DNA of 64,000 nt from Paenibacillus sp. UNC451MF (GTDB taxonomy: Bacteria; Bacillota; Bacilli; Paenibacillales; NBRC-103111): NCBI RefSeq assembly GCF_000686845.1, contig NZ_KK366025.1, positions 41,395-105,394 on the forward strand. The letters run 5' to 3'. Both the position numbers and the translations under genes were made by a program. This document shows positions 31,740 through 39,782 of this stretch, piece after piece (positions within the stretch are counted from its first letter, which is position 1; every line of letters starts with the position of its first letter). The notes beneath the pieces were generated by a model. The model saw nothing but the letters and a program-made list of their open reading frames with translations. It searched no databases and was not told where the DNA came from.

Positions 31740-34013
31740 TTAATCTACTGTGCTGCGGACTGTGTCCGTCTTCCTTCTGTAGTCTCCGGGCGGCAGCCCA
31801 AACATATTTTTAAACGCACGATGGAACGATATCGCATGCTGATATCCTACCCGCTCGGCAATATATTGGACTGGGAGATCCGTTTCAAGCAGCAGTCTGC
31901 TGGCTTCTTCTAACCTTACTTTTAACATATAATCGATGAACTTTTCACTGAACTCTTCTTTGAATAGCTTGCTTAAATAGCGCGGATTCATCTCAAAAAA
32001 TTCACTCAGCTTCATTAAAGATAAGTCAGGATCGGCATAATGAACATCAATATAGTGCTTTACCCGAGACATCAGCAGATGATTGCTGCGAACCGACCTC
32101 ACTTCGCGTATCCGCCCTTCTAGTTCGGATAGAAGTGTACGTACCTGTACATGCCATTCATCCAAAGTCAGCGATTTTGCTGTTACGGCTTCCAGCTGGG
32201 GCAAATAATCGTCAATCCACAGCTGTTGAACTTCTCCGGGCATCTCAGCCCATTCCTTATGGAATTGATATAATAAGAAGTCCATCATATGCTGTATATC
32301 CGCTTGGGAAAATAACCCTGTCCGCAAGCTGAAAGCAAGCTTGTCCAAATGAACCTGCCACTGCCCGTCATCCTGACGAAATGACTTGGATAGTGTAGAC
32401 AACAGCTGCATTTGCGAGAATACACCCGCTTCTCTTTCTCTTTTACAACGAACATCCGCCTTATCCATTAAACTATTAGTTCCGAACAAGGGTTTAAGGG
32501 ACAACCTTTCCCGCGCCTCTTCATAAGATCGCGTAGCTTCTGTGTAATCGGTGATTTCGGTGCCCAAACCGACAGATACGCTGAACTCTAGATTGGTTGA
32601 TATCCAATCCTGCAGCTGCTTCATGCTTTCGACAGCTTGATCACGATGAGTTCCCTCTTGGTCTTTCCAATAAAATACAATTGCCATTTGGTGCGGCTCC
32701 AGCCATTCGTTCCACAGAACTACATTGCCAGATTGGGCGATTTCCTGCAGTACATGACTCACAGTAAATTTAAGTAAGTACTGATCACTCGGACTATAGC
32801 TTCCTGTAAATGCCAGATACCTATCAATTTCCATTACGGCAATCGTTAGCTTCTCAAAATTGGCCGGCACCTGCAGCTTATGCATCTCTTTCCTCCACTG
32901 CATCTCGCTCATCATTGTGCTTCCTTCCAGCCATTCGGCTAAGCACTGCCTTTTGCGTACCGGCAAATCATCGTGATACAGCTGCTCATACTGCGAAGAC
33001 TTCTCGATCAGCCCATCGATGGCTGCTTCAATAAACTTCAGTTCATTCTTGGCGGGTTGGCGTGCTAACTCTCCGCTTTTGCGCTTTGTATAATCTTGAA
33101 TTCGTCCTGCAATCGTATGAATCGGCTTGAAGTTGCGATGAGTCACATAAGTGAACCACACAATGCCGGCTACGACAGCCGCCAGTCCGACAAATATCCA
33201 AAATTCATGAAACAAAGAGAGCAGCGACAGCTGCTTATTGCTCTGTCCACCGGATATAAAATACCAGCCCGTGTAATCCGATGCTTTGCGCTTTAGGTCA
33301 GTATTCGTGTCCTCGTTCAGTTCTCTGGCTTGCTGAGTGTTAACTATATCAAAGGGCTCCCGATTGGGAGCGATCAGACGAATAAATCCGGCATCATAAC
33401 GAGTTAAATCCTTAATAAAACCGACCAGTGAGGGCACTCGGATGTTGATCACAACCGCCCCTTGCTTATCTCCAGTCACTGGATAATATTTGTATAAGCT
33501 AACGACACGTTCGCCACCCGCTTCATGATTGAATTCCTTAAAATAACGCGGATTCGTCCAACCTGCCGAATAGGAGCCTTTCCGGTAACTATCGAGCAGA
33601 AACTCGCTGTCTCCGAATTGATCTAAAGAGGACAATCCGTTTCGTGTTAATACTTTACCCGTGGCTTCGTTATACATGTAGATGGAATTGGAAAAAGGCA
33701 GCATAGAGGATAGGTCGTCCATTTTCCGTGAAATAAGAAAATAGTCATATACCGTTTTGCTGCCGTCATCTTGAAAAAAAGACGTGATTTTTTCATTCAC
33801 ATCCATTTCCTTGATCAGCATACGCTCGGCAGCCTTTAGGTTATTGTCCACCGCTTGCATGACTTTGGTGGCTATAGCTTCATCGGTCAGAGAGATTTGT
33901 CCTTTGGCAGATTCGTTCAATGCAGCGAAGAAAGCAAAGATCAGGATGGAAATAACGAGAAAAAAAATCGGAGCATAGGACAACAGTATACGGTAATACC
34001 AGCTCATTCTCAT
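31740..34013 (-). CDS. Membrane-bound AraC-family transcriptional regulator
   Basis: A 757-residue sensor-regulator of the YesS/YtdP/LplR type. A first membrane helix (about 8-32) and a second (about 275-297) enclose an extracellular Cache-like sensory domain. A linker region with a GGDEF-fold-like segment follows (about 380-500), and the C-terminus carries the two AraC helix-turn-helices (about 650-750; LSLMKLSEFFEMNPRYLSKL, then QYIAERVGYQHAISFHRAFK). Such proteins sense extracellular carbohydrate, often through the ABC receptor. Its place right upstream of the Lpl-type transporter operon, with direct repeats between them, marks it as that operon's regulator. Good ribosome binding site GGGGGA. 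Confidence 0.88.
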   Translation of the reverse strand: MRMSWYYRILLSYAPIFFLVISILIFAFFAALNESAKGQISLTDEAIATKVMQAVDNNLKAAERMLIKEMDVNEKITSFFQDDGSKTVYDYFLISRKMDDLSSMLPFSNSIYMYNEATGKVLTRNGLSSLDQFGDSEFLLDSYRKGSYSAGWTNPRYFKEFNHEAGGERVVSLYKYYPVTGDKQGAVVINIRVPSLVGFIKDLTRYDAGFIRLIAPNREPFDIVNTQQARELNEDTNTDLKRKASDYTGWYFISGGQSNKQLSLLSLFHEFWIFVGLAAVVAGIVWFTYVTHRNFKPIHTIAGRIQDYTKRKSGELARQPAKNELKFIEAAIDGLIEKSSQYEQLYHDDLPVRKRQCLAEWLEGSTMMSEMQWRKEMHKLQVPANFEKLTIAVMEIDRYLAFTGSYSPSDQYLLKFTVSHVLQEIAQSGNVVLWNEWLEPHQMAIVFYWKDQEGTHRDQAVESMKQLQDWISTNLEFSVSVGLGTEITDYTEATRSYEEARERLSLKPLFGTNSLMDKADVRCKREREAGVFSQMQLLSTLSKSFRQDDGQWQVHLDKLAFSLRTGLFSQADIQHMMDFLLYQFHKEWAEMPGEVQQLWIDDYLPQLEAVTAKSLTLDEWHVQVRTLLSELEGRIREVRSVRSNHLLMSRVKHYIDVHYADPDLSLMKLSEFFEMNPRYLSKLFKEEFSEKFIDYMLKVRLEEASRLLLETDLPVQYIAERVGYQHAISFHRAFKNMFGLPPGDYRRKTDTVRSTVD

Positions 34014-34101
34014 CCTTACAATCCCCCTAAGATATCATGGTTTATCATCAGTTTATTACAACATTTTTGAATTTGTTGTAGAACGGTGGCAGATAGAACG
34101 A

Positions 34102-34150
34102 CAAAAAGACACTTCCTTAGCACCATTTTTCTGTGCTAAAAAAGTGTCTC
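34102..34150 (-). terminator. Terminator after the MocA-type gene
   Basis: On the minus strand AGACACTT and AGCAC pair with GTGCT and AAGTGTCT, followed by TTTTT. It isolates the MocA gene from the AraC gene downstream. Confidence 0.85.
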
Positions 34151-34170
34151 CGTGGAAGACCGATCCAGCC

Positions 34171-35259
34171 TTAGGCTTTCTCCGACCATGGCTGCAGGAC
34201 TGAGGTCACGGTCTCCCCGCCGGTTGCTGCTTGCTGTATAAGAAGATTTAAATAGTGATCTTGAGATGCGTCAGCCAAGCTGTAGAATGGCTTGCCAGTA
34301 CGGACATACTCGTCCATCCTCAGGAGGCAGGTGGCGACTGCGATTTCATCGTCCGTTAGTCTGGCCGGTGCTAATGGATTCTGATAAACCCACTGCTCTC
34401 CTGCCAATATTCCTTTATGGTAATAGCCTTCCAGGTTTCCGTTTTGCCCGGCATCCTTGCGGAGCAGCGGAGTCTCGATAGGGGTCAAGTAATCTAGTAA
34501 ATAGGTCATAGTCTCATTAACGATCTCACCGCGCTCACCACGTATAAGCACTCGCTGTGATCGAATCCAAGAGAAATATTGGTCGCCCGTGAAATCGAAA
34601 ATGCCTAATCGTCCGCTTGCAAATTGCAAGGAAGCTATGGTTTGCTTGGAAACAACCGTTTGCTCGGAAGCAGGCGCTCCCATACGGTTAGGTCCTGCTG
34701 TGAGCGGTGACTCGAACGTGAAAGCTCGGATCACAGCCGGTTCATGGCCCGCGCCAAGCCACTGGCGCATCAGCGAAATGCCGTGGTAGCCATGTGCTGC
34801 CGATACCTGTACTTGCGATACTTGACCGAGTCGGCCAGATTCAATGCATGCCTGCCGGGCTGCATGCAAAGGCTGGAACAGATACTGCTCCGCCACTTGT
34901 ACGCGAGCTTCAAGCTCTCCAAGCCTTGAGTTCAGCTTCAACAGAGCCTCCAGATCCGGAGCTGGGGGCGTTTCGGACAATGCTGGGATCCCGCGCTCTG
35001 CAAGCTGTTCCAGAATAACGGGACAAGACGCCCATGATACGGAAACAACGACGAACGAAGGTGTCTCCGAATGCAATAATTCTTCCAGTGTTGCATATCC
35101 CCGCACATCCCAAGCTTTTTCGATAGCATGCCGTTTAGCCTCATCCCTTACAACAACTCCCGCGATCTCGAAACGCTCAGGACATGCTTCAGCTATCCGC
35201 AAATAAAACTCTGTTCGCCAGCCACCGCCAATAATAGCGAATTTGATTTTATAGTTCAT
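34171..35259 (-). CDS. Gfo/Idh/MocA-family oxidoreductase
   Basis: An NAD(P)-dependent sugar or inositol dehydrogenase-like protein of 362 residues. The Rossmann start FAIIGGGWRTEFYLRIAE shows the dinucleotide-binding glycines; the family motif usually EKP is here SETPPAPD, which lacks the usual catalytic Lys. The residue that follows the middle of the fold, VAEQYLFQPLHAARQACIESGRLGQ, fits the substrate domain. Loss of the EKP Lys suggests either a divergent dehydrogenase or a non-catalytic member. The start at 35259 has GGGAGGT five bases upstream. It stands alone between terminator and promoter. Confidence 0.75.
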   Translation of the reverse strand: MNYKIKFAIIGGGWRTEFYLRIAEACPERFEIAGVVVRDEAKRHAIEKAWDVRGYATLEELLHSETPSFVVVSVSWASCPVILEQLAERGIPALSETPPAPDLEALLKLNSRLGELEARVQVAEQYLFQPLHAARQACIESGRLGQVSQVQVSAAHGYHGISLMRQWLGAGHEPAVIRAFTFESPLTAGPNRMGAPASEQTVVSKQTIASLQFASGRLGIFDFTGDQYFSWIRSQRVLIRGERGEIVNETMTYLLDYLTPIETPLLRKDAGQNGNLEGYYHKGILAGEQWVYQNPLAPARLTDDEIAVATCLLRMDEYVRTGKPFYSLADASQDHYLNLLIQQAATGGETVTSVLQPWSEKA

Positions 35260-35406
35260 CCTTACCTCCCATGACACGGCTGACTTCGCCGATTCGAACT
35301 ACCTCAATAATACCTATCAAGTGCCTTTAATTTCAAGCTGAGGTAAGGCAGCTGCGTTAAAATGGGAGAAATCAGCATCGTTCATTTTGTCATGACTATC
35401 TCAGTT

Positions 35407-35895
35407 TCATCTACATCTGTGCCAATGAAGTCGACTACATCCAGAAGTACTTCCGAATATCCAATTTAAATTATGGTGAAGCCGATGGCTAAAACTATAC
35501 AGCATCTGCATCTCCTTCTCAGAGAATCCATCGAACAACAATTTTAAATGCGCTCGCTGTAAAGATGCTGCCTCTTTCAACAGTCGTTCTCCTTTATCCG
35601 TAATGCTTAACAGCATAATGCGCTTATCATTTTGAGGTCTTATACGGTTGATGTAGTTCCCTTTTACCAGTTTGTCGCATACGGCTGTCATTGCTCCTGC
35701 AGAGAATTGAAGCCCTTTTGACAGCCGCCCGGCCTTCATTGGCCCTTCCTGCTTCAACCTCGTCAGCACATGCAGCTGCTGAAGTGTTACCGTATCCCCT
35801 ATAATCACTTTGTCGCGCTCAGCTACATATTTTCTGATCATAGAACGAAACTGGTCGTCCAACTGGACGATTGTAGAAAGCGGAGCTGCGTCCAT
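35407..35895 (-). CDS. MarR-family transcriptional regulator
   Basis: A 162-residue winged helix-turn-helix protein. The recognition region GRLSKGLQFSAGAMTAVCDK and the wing YINRIRPQNDKRIMLLSITDKG (Asp-x-Arg wing tip) lie at about residues 57-105. A perfect ribosome binding site (AAGGAGGT, 6 bases) precedes the ATG. A palindrome 47 bases upstream may be its own operator. No transporter or enzyme gene is adjacent that it clearly controls. The last ten residues (GCSRLHWHRCR) are unusually Cys/His/Arg rich. Confidence 0.85.
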   Translation of the reverse strand: MDAAPLSTIVQLDDQFRSMIRKYVAERDKVIIGDTVTLQQLHVLTRLKQEGPMKAGRLSKGLQFSAGAMTAVCDKLVKGNYINRIRPQNDKRIMLLSITDKGERLLKEAASLQRAHLKLLFDGFSEKEMQMLYSFSHRLHHNLNWIFGSTSGCSRLHWHRCR

Positions 35896-35941
35896 TCAAT
35901 TACCTCCTTCCACCTTCAAATATAAAAAGACCCGCGAAAAT

Positions 35942-35960
35942 CATTCAGTCATGCTGAATG
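35942..35960. promoter_or_regulatory. Palindromic operator upstream of marR
   Basis: Perfect inverted repeat CATTCAG-tcatg-CTGAATG, 19 bases, typical in size for a MarR dimer site, placed just upstream of the MarR gene. Confidence 0.5.
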
Positions 35961-36035
35961 TATCGGGGCCATTGGTTATTCCAGTAGGCTTGCTTATTTT
36001 TATACTAAAATACATCTATCACAAAAATTATCACA

Positions 36036-37208
36036 TCAATTCCTATCAGTCAAGTGTGAATAAAATGGTTCAGGCTGCTCAGACAGCTGTCCGAAATAAT
36101 AAGCCAAATAAAGTGCGATACGCTTGGATGCATGACCATCTCCGAATGGATTTTTGACATTAGCCATTTCAAGATACCGCTGGGGATCTTGAAGAAGGAT
36201 TGCAGCATTGTCATAAATGGACAACTCATCCGTTCCTGCTAGAACAACTGCATTAGCCTCGATAGCTTCAGGCCTCTCCGTTGTATCACGCATTAGTACT
36301 AAAGGTTTATTGAACACCGTCGTTTCCTCTTGAATTCCTCCCGAATCACTCAATATTAAGTAGGAGCGTGACAAGAGATTGATCATATCCGGATATTCGA
36401 TAGGCTCGAGCAGATGAATTCTCTCATGCCCGGATAGTATAGGAATTGCGATTTCACGAACAGCAGGATTAAGATGGACTGGATAAATGACCATGACATC
36501 GGGGTGGTCGTCTGCCAAGCGGCGAATAGCGCTGAACATTTGTCTCATCGGTTCCCCTAGGTTTTCCCGACGATGAGCTGTTATAGTAACGATTCTGCCA
36601 GGGTGCTGAATTAGCTTATTCAAGCTATCATTTTGAAATGTGTAATCAGACTTTTTTGTCAATATTGCAGCATCAACAGCCGTTTGACCTGTGACGAAAA
36701 TTTGGTTGGATGAGAATCCTTCCCTTAGTAAGTTATCCCTTCCTACTGAAGTGGGTGCAAACAGTACATCCGTCACTACATCAACCATTCTTCTATTGAC
36801 CTCCTCAGGCCAAGGAGACCATTTGTTATGCGACCGTAATCCGGCCTCAACATGCCCTACGGGAATTTGATGAAAGAACGCGACTAAACTGCCGCAAAGA
36901 GCTGTTTGTGTATCCCCGTGCACCAAAATCATATCGGGCTTGTCTTCTGCAATGGCTTGATCCAATCCTTTAATGGCTGCTGATGTAAAATAAGCTAGCG
37001 TTTGATTTTCTTTCATTAGATCAAGATCGATATCTGGAATAATCTTAAAATGGGACAGCGGCTGCTGAAGCTGTTCTCGGTGCTGGCCAGTAACAACGAC
37101 CTTCGTTTCAAACCATTCGGGATACTTCCTAAGCTCCTGAACCACCGGACACATTTTAGTCGCCTCTGGACGAGTTCCGAAAATGAGCATGATTTTTTTC
37201 TTTTTCAT
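36036..37208 (-). CDS. wecB: UDP-N-acetylglucosamine 2-epimerase (non-hydrolysing)
   Basis: Interconverts UDP-GlcNAc and UDP-ManNAc for teichoic acid linkage units or polysaccharides (390 residues, cytosolic). Motifs are complete: FGTRPEATKMCPVV at the start, LVHGDTQTA near residue 96, GHVEAGLRSH near 118, SDSGGIQEE near 292 and RDTTERPEA near 310. Start at 37208 with AAAGGGGG six bases upstream. The gene stands alone with no cell-wall genes next to it, so it may be one of several copies. The name mnaA would also be proper in Bacillota. Confidence 0.93.
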   Translation of the reverse strand: MKKKKIMLIFGTRPEATKMCPVVQELRKYPEWFETKVVVTGQHREQLQQPLSHFKIIPDIDLDLMKENQTLAYFTSAAIKGLDQAIAEDKPDMILVHGDTQTALCGSLVAFFHQIPVGHVEAGLRSHNKWSPWPEEVNRRMVDVVTDVLFAPTSVGRDNLLREGFSSNQIFVTGQTAVDAAILTKKSDYTFQNDSLNKLIQHPGRIVTITAHRRENLGEPMRQMFSAIRRLADDHPDVMVIYPVHLNPAVREIAIPILSGHERIHLLEPIEYPDMINLLSRSYLILSDSGGIQEETTVFNKPLVLMRDTTERPEAIEANAVVLAGTDELSIYDNAAILLQDPQRYLEMANVKNPFGDGHASKRIALYLAYYFGQLSEQPEPFYSHLTDRN

Positions 37209-37437
37209 GTCAATCCCCCTTTAATATGTATGGCATGAAATACGGTAACAAGATTAGAATCGCTTACTTTTCCAATTATTACAATTATAAGTCACTGATA
37301 TCCATCTGATAGATCATCAATGAGTCATTATCCAAGCTCTAGCTCCGTGTCCGAAAAATTGATTCTATGTATTCCCGCAAGCATTCCCCCAAATTCTGAT
37401 GCAGCATTCCATTATTTAAAAATTTCACTTTGTGCAC

Positions 37438-37468
37438 TTGAACCTTACGTAACGGAATGTCTTATGAT
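37438..37468 (+). promoter_or_regulatory. MerR-type promoter with 19-bp spacer
   Basis: TTGAAC (37438-37443), exactly 19 bases, TATGAT (37463-37468). The spacer holds CTTACGTAACGGAATG, close to operators of TipA/Mta-type MerR activators. The overlong spacer is the hallmark of MerR-activated promoters. It drives the broken MerR gene, the SRPBCC gene and the QacA-like MFS gene. Confidence 0.65.
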
Positions 37469-37522
37469 GTGGATACCGGTAAAAACCTCGCGCGAAAAAA
37501 GGGGATGATCACGAAACGGGGA

Positions 37523-37637
37523 ATGGAAAGCTGGAGAACTTGCGAAATTAGCGGGATTAACGGTTCGAACATTTCGATACTACGACCAGATCGGCTTGGC
37601 GACTATCTTGGCGAACATCCATTTAACGATTTCCTAG
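37523..37637 (+). pseudogene. Broken MerR-family regulator (DNA-binding part only)
   Basis: From 37524 the bases encode WKAGELAKLAGLTVRTFRYY, then DQIGL, the unmistakable N-terminal helix-turn-helix of a TipA/SkgA-like MerR protein. There is no in-frame start codon: an in-frame TGA lies upstream, and the only nearby ATG (37523) is one base out of frame. After DQIGL the similarity ends and a stop follows at 37635. So a small indel removed the start and a deletion removed the dimerisation and ligand domains. Confidence 0.7.
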
Positions 37638-37654
37638 AGAGGACAAAATAAACC

Positions 37655-38095
37655 ATGAACGAACGATCTGTAAAGTACTCTACCTTTGTTATCGAGAAAA
37701 AGTATAGTGCCTCGCCCGAGCGGGTATTCTCCGCCTGGTCGGACCCGTCGGCCAAAGCCCGGTGGTACCCGAAAGCCGACGAGTTCGACTTTCGGGTTGG
37801 TGGTCGAGAAATCAACCATGGCGGCCAACCGAACGGTCCGATTTATACTTTCGACGCTTGCTACCAAGAGATCGTTCAGGACAATCGCATCGTTTATACT
37901 TACACATTGGACCAAGGGGAGATACGAATGTCAGTCTCCTTGACGATAGTAGAAATTAAGAGATCAGATAACGGCACTCAACTCATCTACACCGAACAAG
38001 GAGCTTTCTTCGATGGTCACGATCTACCAGAACAACGCGAGCACGGCACAAAATTTATGTTAAATAAGCTAGGCTTGGAGCTGAAGAACGAATGA
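37655..38095 (+). CDS. SRPBCC (AHSA1/START-like) domain protein
   Basis: A 146-residue single-domain ligand-binding fold protein. Opening FVIEKKYSASPERVFSAWSD, then AKARWYPK, is typical of AHSA1/activator-of-Hsp90-like SRPBCC proteins, as is the C-terminal HGTKFMLNKLGLEL. The function is unknown; such proteins bind hydrophobic small molecules and often accompany transporters or regulators. It begins 17 bases after the end of the MerR remnant with GAGAGGA about 10 bases before the ATG, and its stop overlaps the MFS start (ATGA), so the two are translated together. Confidence 0.82.
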   Translation: MNERSVKYSTFVIEKKYSASPERVFSAWSDPSAKARWYPKADEFDFRVGGREINHGGQPNGPIYTFDACYQEIVQDNRIVYTYTLDQGEIRMSVSLTIVEIKRSDNGTQLIYTEQGAFFDGHDLPEQREHGTKFMLNKLGLELKNE

Positions 38096-39690
38096 AAAAC
38101 GCCTTGCATGGAATTGAGATGAAGGCCGGCATAAGGGATTGGACAGGGCTTGCGGTACTAGCTCTGCCCGCCCTACTTGTCTCGATCGATCTCTCCGTAA
38201 TGATTCTCGCGCTGCCGCACATCGGTACCGACCTCGGCGCCGATAGCGCTCAGCAGTTGTGGATCATCGACATCTATGGATTCATGCTCGCCGGGTTCTT
38301 AATCACCATGGGGACGCTGGGAGATCGGATCGGCCGCCGCAAACTGCTGTTGATCGGCGGGAGCGCATTCATGATAGCCTCGATACTGGCTGCATTCTCC
38401 CGAAACGCTGAGATGCTCATTGCAGCCCGCGCAATACTCGGTATAGCCGGAGCGACTGTATCGCCTTCTACACTAGCCTTAATTAGCAACATGTTCCGTG
38501 ACCATAAGCAGCGCTCCCTTGCCATCGGCATTTGGTTAACGTGCTCTATGGGAGGCATGGCGCTCGGGCCTGTGGTTGGAGGTATCATGCTAAATCACTT
38601 CTGGTGGGGCTCGGTGTTCCTTCTGGGCGTGCCGGTCATGTTGCTTCTACTAATAACCGGACCCATGTTGCTGCCCGAATACCGGCACCCCGAAGCCGGA
38701 CGGCTAGATTTGACCAGCGTTGCGTTATCGCTGGGTGCCATCCTGCCGATCATTTACGGCCTCAAGGAAATCGCTAAGTACGGTCTGCAGATGGTGCCTG
38801 CGCTGTTAATACTAGCGGGTTTCGTCCTAGGCACGGTGTTTGTGTCGCGGCAGCGCAGGCTGACGAGTCCTCTACTCGATTTACGCCTGCTCACGAGTCC
38901 CGGATTCGGCGCTGCACTGGGGGGCATGTTCGGTATTACACTGACAGGAGGAACCATGCTCTTTATCGCGCAATACCTCCAATTCGTGCAAGGAATGTCG
39001 CCGCTTCAGGCAGGATTGTATACGCTCCCTGGGGTAATTGCCTCGATGGTCGGTATGTTTTTCTCACCGCTAATCGCACGCCGGATCCGACCGGCGCGCC
39101 TTATCGGAACGGGACTACTGATATCGACCGCGGGCTGTTTTCTGCTAAGCCAGGTGGGGGTTGAATCAAGCCTCATGTTGCTGGTGCTCGGGTACATCTG
39201 CTTCAATATAGGTTCAGCCCCGCTACCAAGCCTGTCCAGCGACCTTGTCATCGGCTCCGCCCCGCCGGAGAAGGCAGGATCGGCGGCCTCCTTGCTGCAA
39301 ACCAGCGGCGAATTCGCCTTCGCATTGGGCATCGCAGTCTTAGGCAGCATCGGCACGGTCGTTTACCGCAACCAGGTAGCGAACTCTATTCCCGCCGAAT
39401 TGCCGGTGTCCGCGATACAAGCTTCCCGCGACAGCTTGGCCGGTGCCACGGCTATAGCGGAAGGCCTATCCGAACAAGTCGGCAAGACACTGCTCACGGG
39501 GGCACGCGAAGCCTTTACGAGCGGGATGCACGCCGTTGCTGCAGCCAGCGGCGCCATCATGCTGGTTACCATCATCCTTATCGTTACGCGGCTTAGGCAC
39601 GTACGACCAATAGGAGAGACTCAGTCTAACCAAGCCGGTAGTAGCCTTCCAGAAGTTGCACCCGGCGCTGCCAAAGAATCAAAAATATAA
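38092..39690 (+). CDS. Multidrug MFS transporter, QacA/SmvA-like (14 helices)
   Basis: A DHA2-family drug:H+ antiporter of 532 residues with 14 hydrophobic segments. The first helix contains the acidic residue of the family (VSIDLSVMILALPHIG), motif A reads GTLGDRIGRRKLL near residue 76, and motif C is in MGGMALGPVVGGIML near 160. QacA and SmvA export quaternary ammonium compounds and dyes. The gene is visibly richer in G and C than its neighbours (runs such as ggcgccgatagcg), a sign of acquisition together with the SRPBCC and MerR genes. It overlaps the SRPBCC gene by four bases and ends in a terminator. Confidence 0.9.
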   Translation: MKNALHGIEMKAGIRDWTGLAVLALPALLVSIDLSVMILALPHIGTDLGADSAQQLWIIDIYGFMLAGFLITMGTLGDRIGRRKLLLIGGSAFMIASILAAFSRNAEMLIAARAILGIAGATVSPSTLALISNMFRDHKQRSLAIGIWLTCSMGGMALGPVVGGIMLNHFWWGSVFLLGVPVMLLLLITGPMLLPEYRHPEAGRLDLTSVALSLGAILPIIYGLKEIAKYGLQMVPALLILAGFVLGTVFVSRQRRLTSPLLDLRLLTSPGFGAALGGMFGITLTGGTMLFIAQYLQFVQGMSPLQAGLYTLPGVIASMVGMFFSPLIARRIRPARLIGTGLLISTAGCFLLSQVGVESSLMLLVLGYICFNIGSAPLPSLSSDLVIGSAPPEKAGSAASLLQTSGEFAFALGIAVLGSIGTVVYRNQVANSIPAELPVSAIQASRDSLAGATAIAEGLSEQVGKTLLTGAREAFTSGMHAVAAASGAIMLVTIILIVTRLRHVRPIGETQSNQAGSSLPEVAPGAAKESKI

Positions 39691-39721
39691 CCACTGATGC
39701 ATAGTTGCCTCTATATGTAGG

Positions 39722-39760
39722 AAAAACCGGGAATTCGCATCCAGCGAATCTCCGGTTTTC
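39722..39760. terminator. Bidirectional terminator between the MFS and fucosidase genes
   Basis: AAAACCGG and ATTCGC pair with GCGAAT and CCGGTTTT across a short loop. The A and T ends on both sides make it usable by both convergent genes. Confidence 0.85.
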
Positions 39761-39782
39761 TATCTTTACTTTTCCTAAGTTC

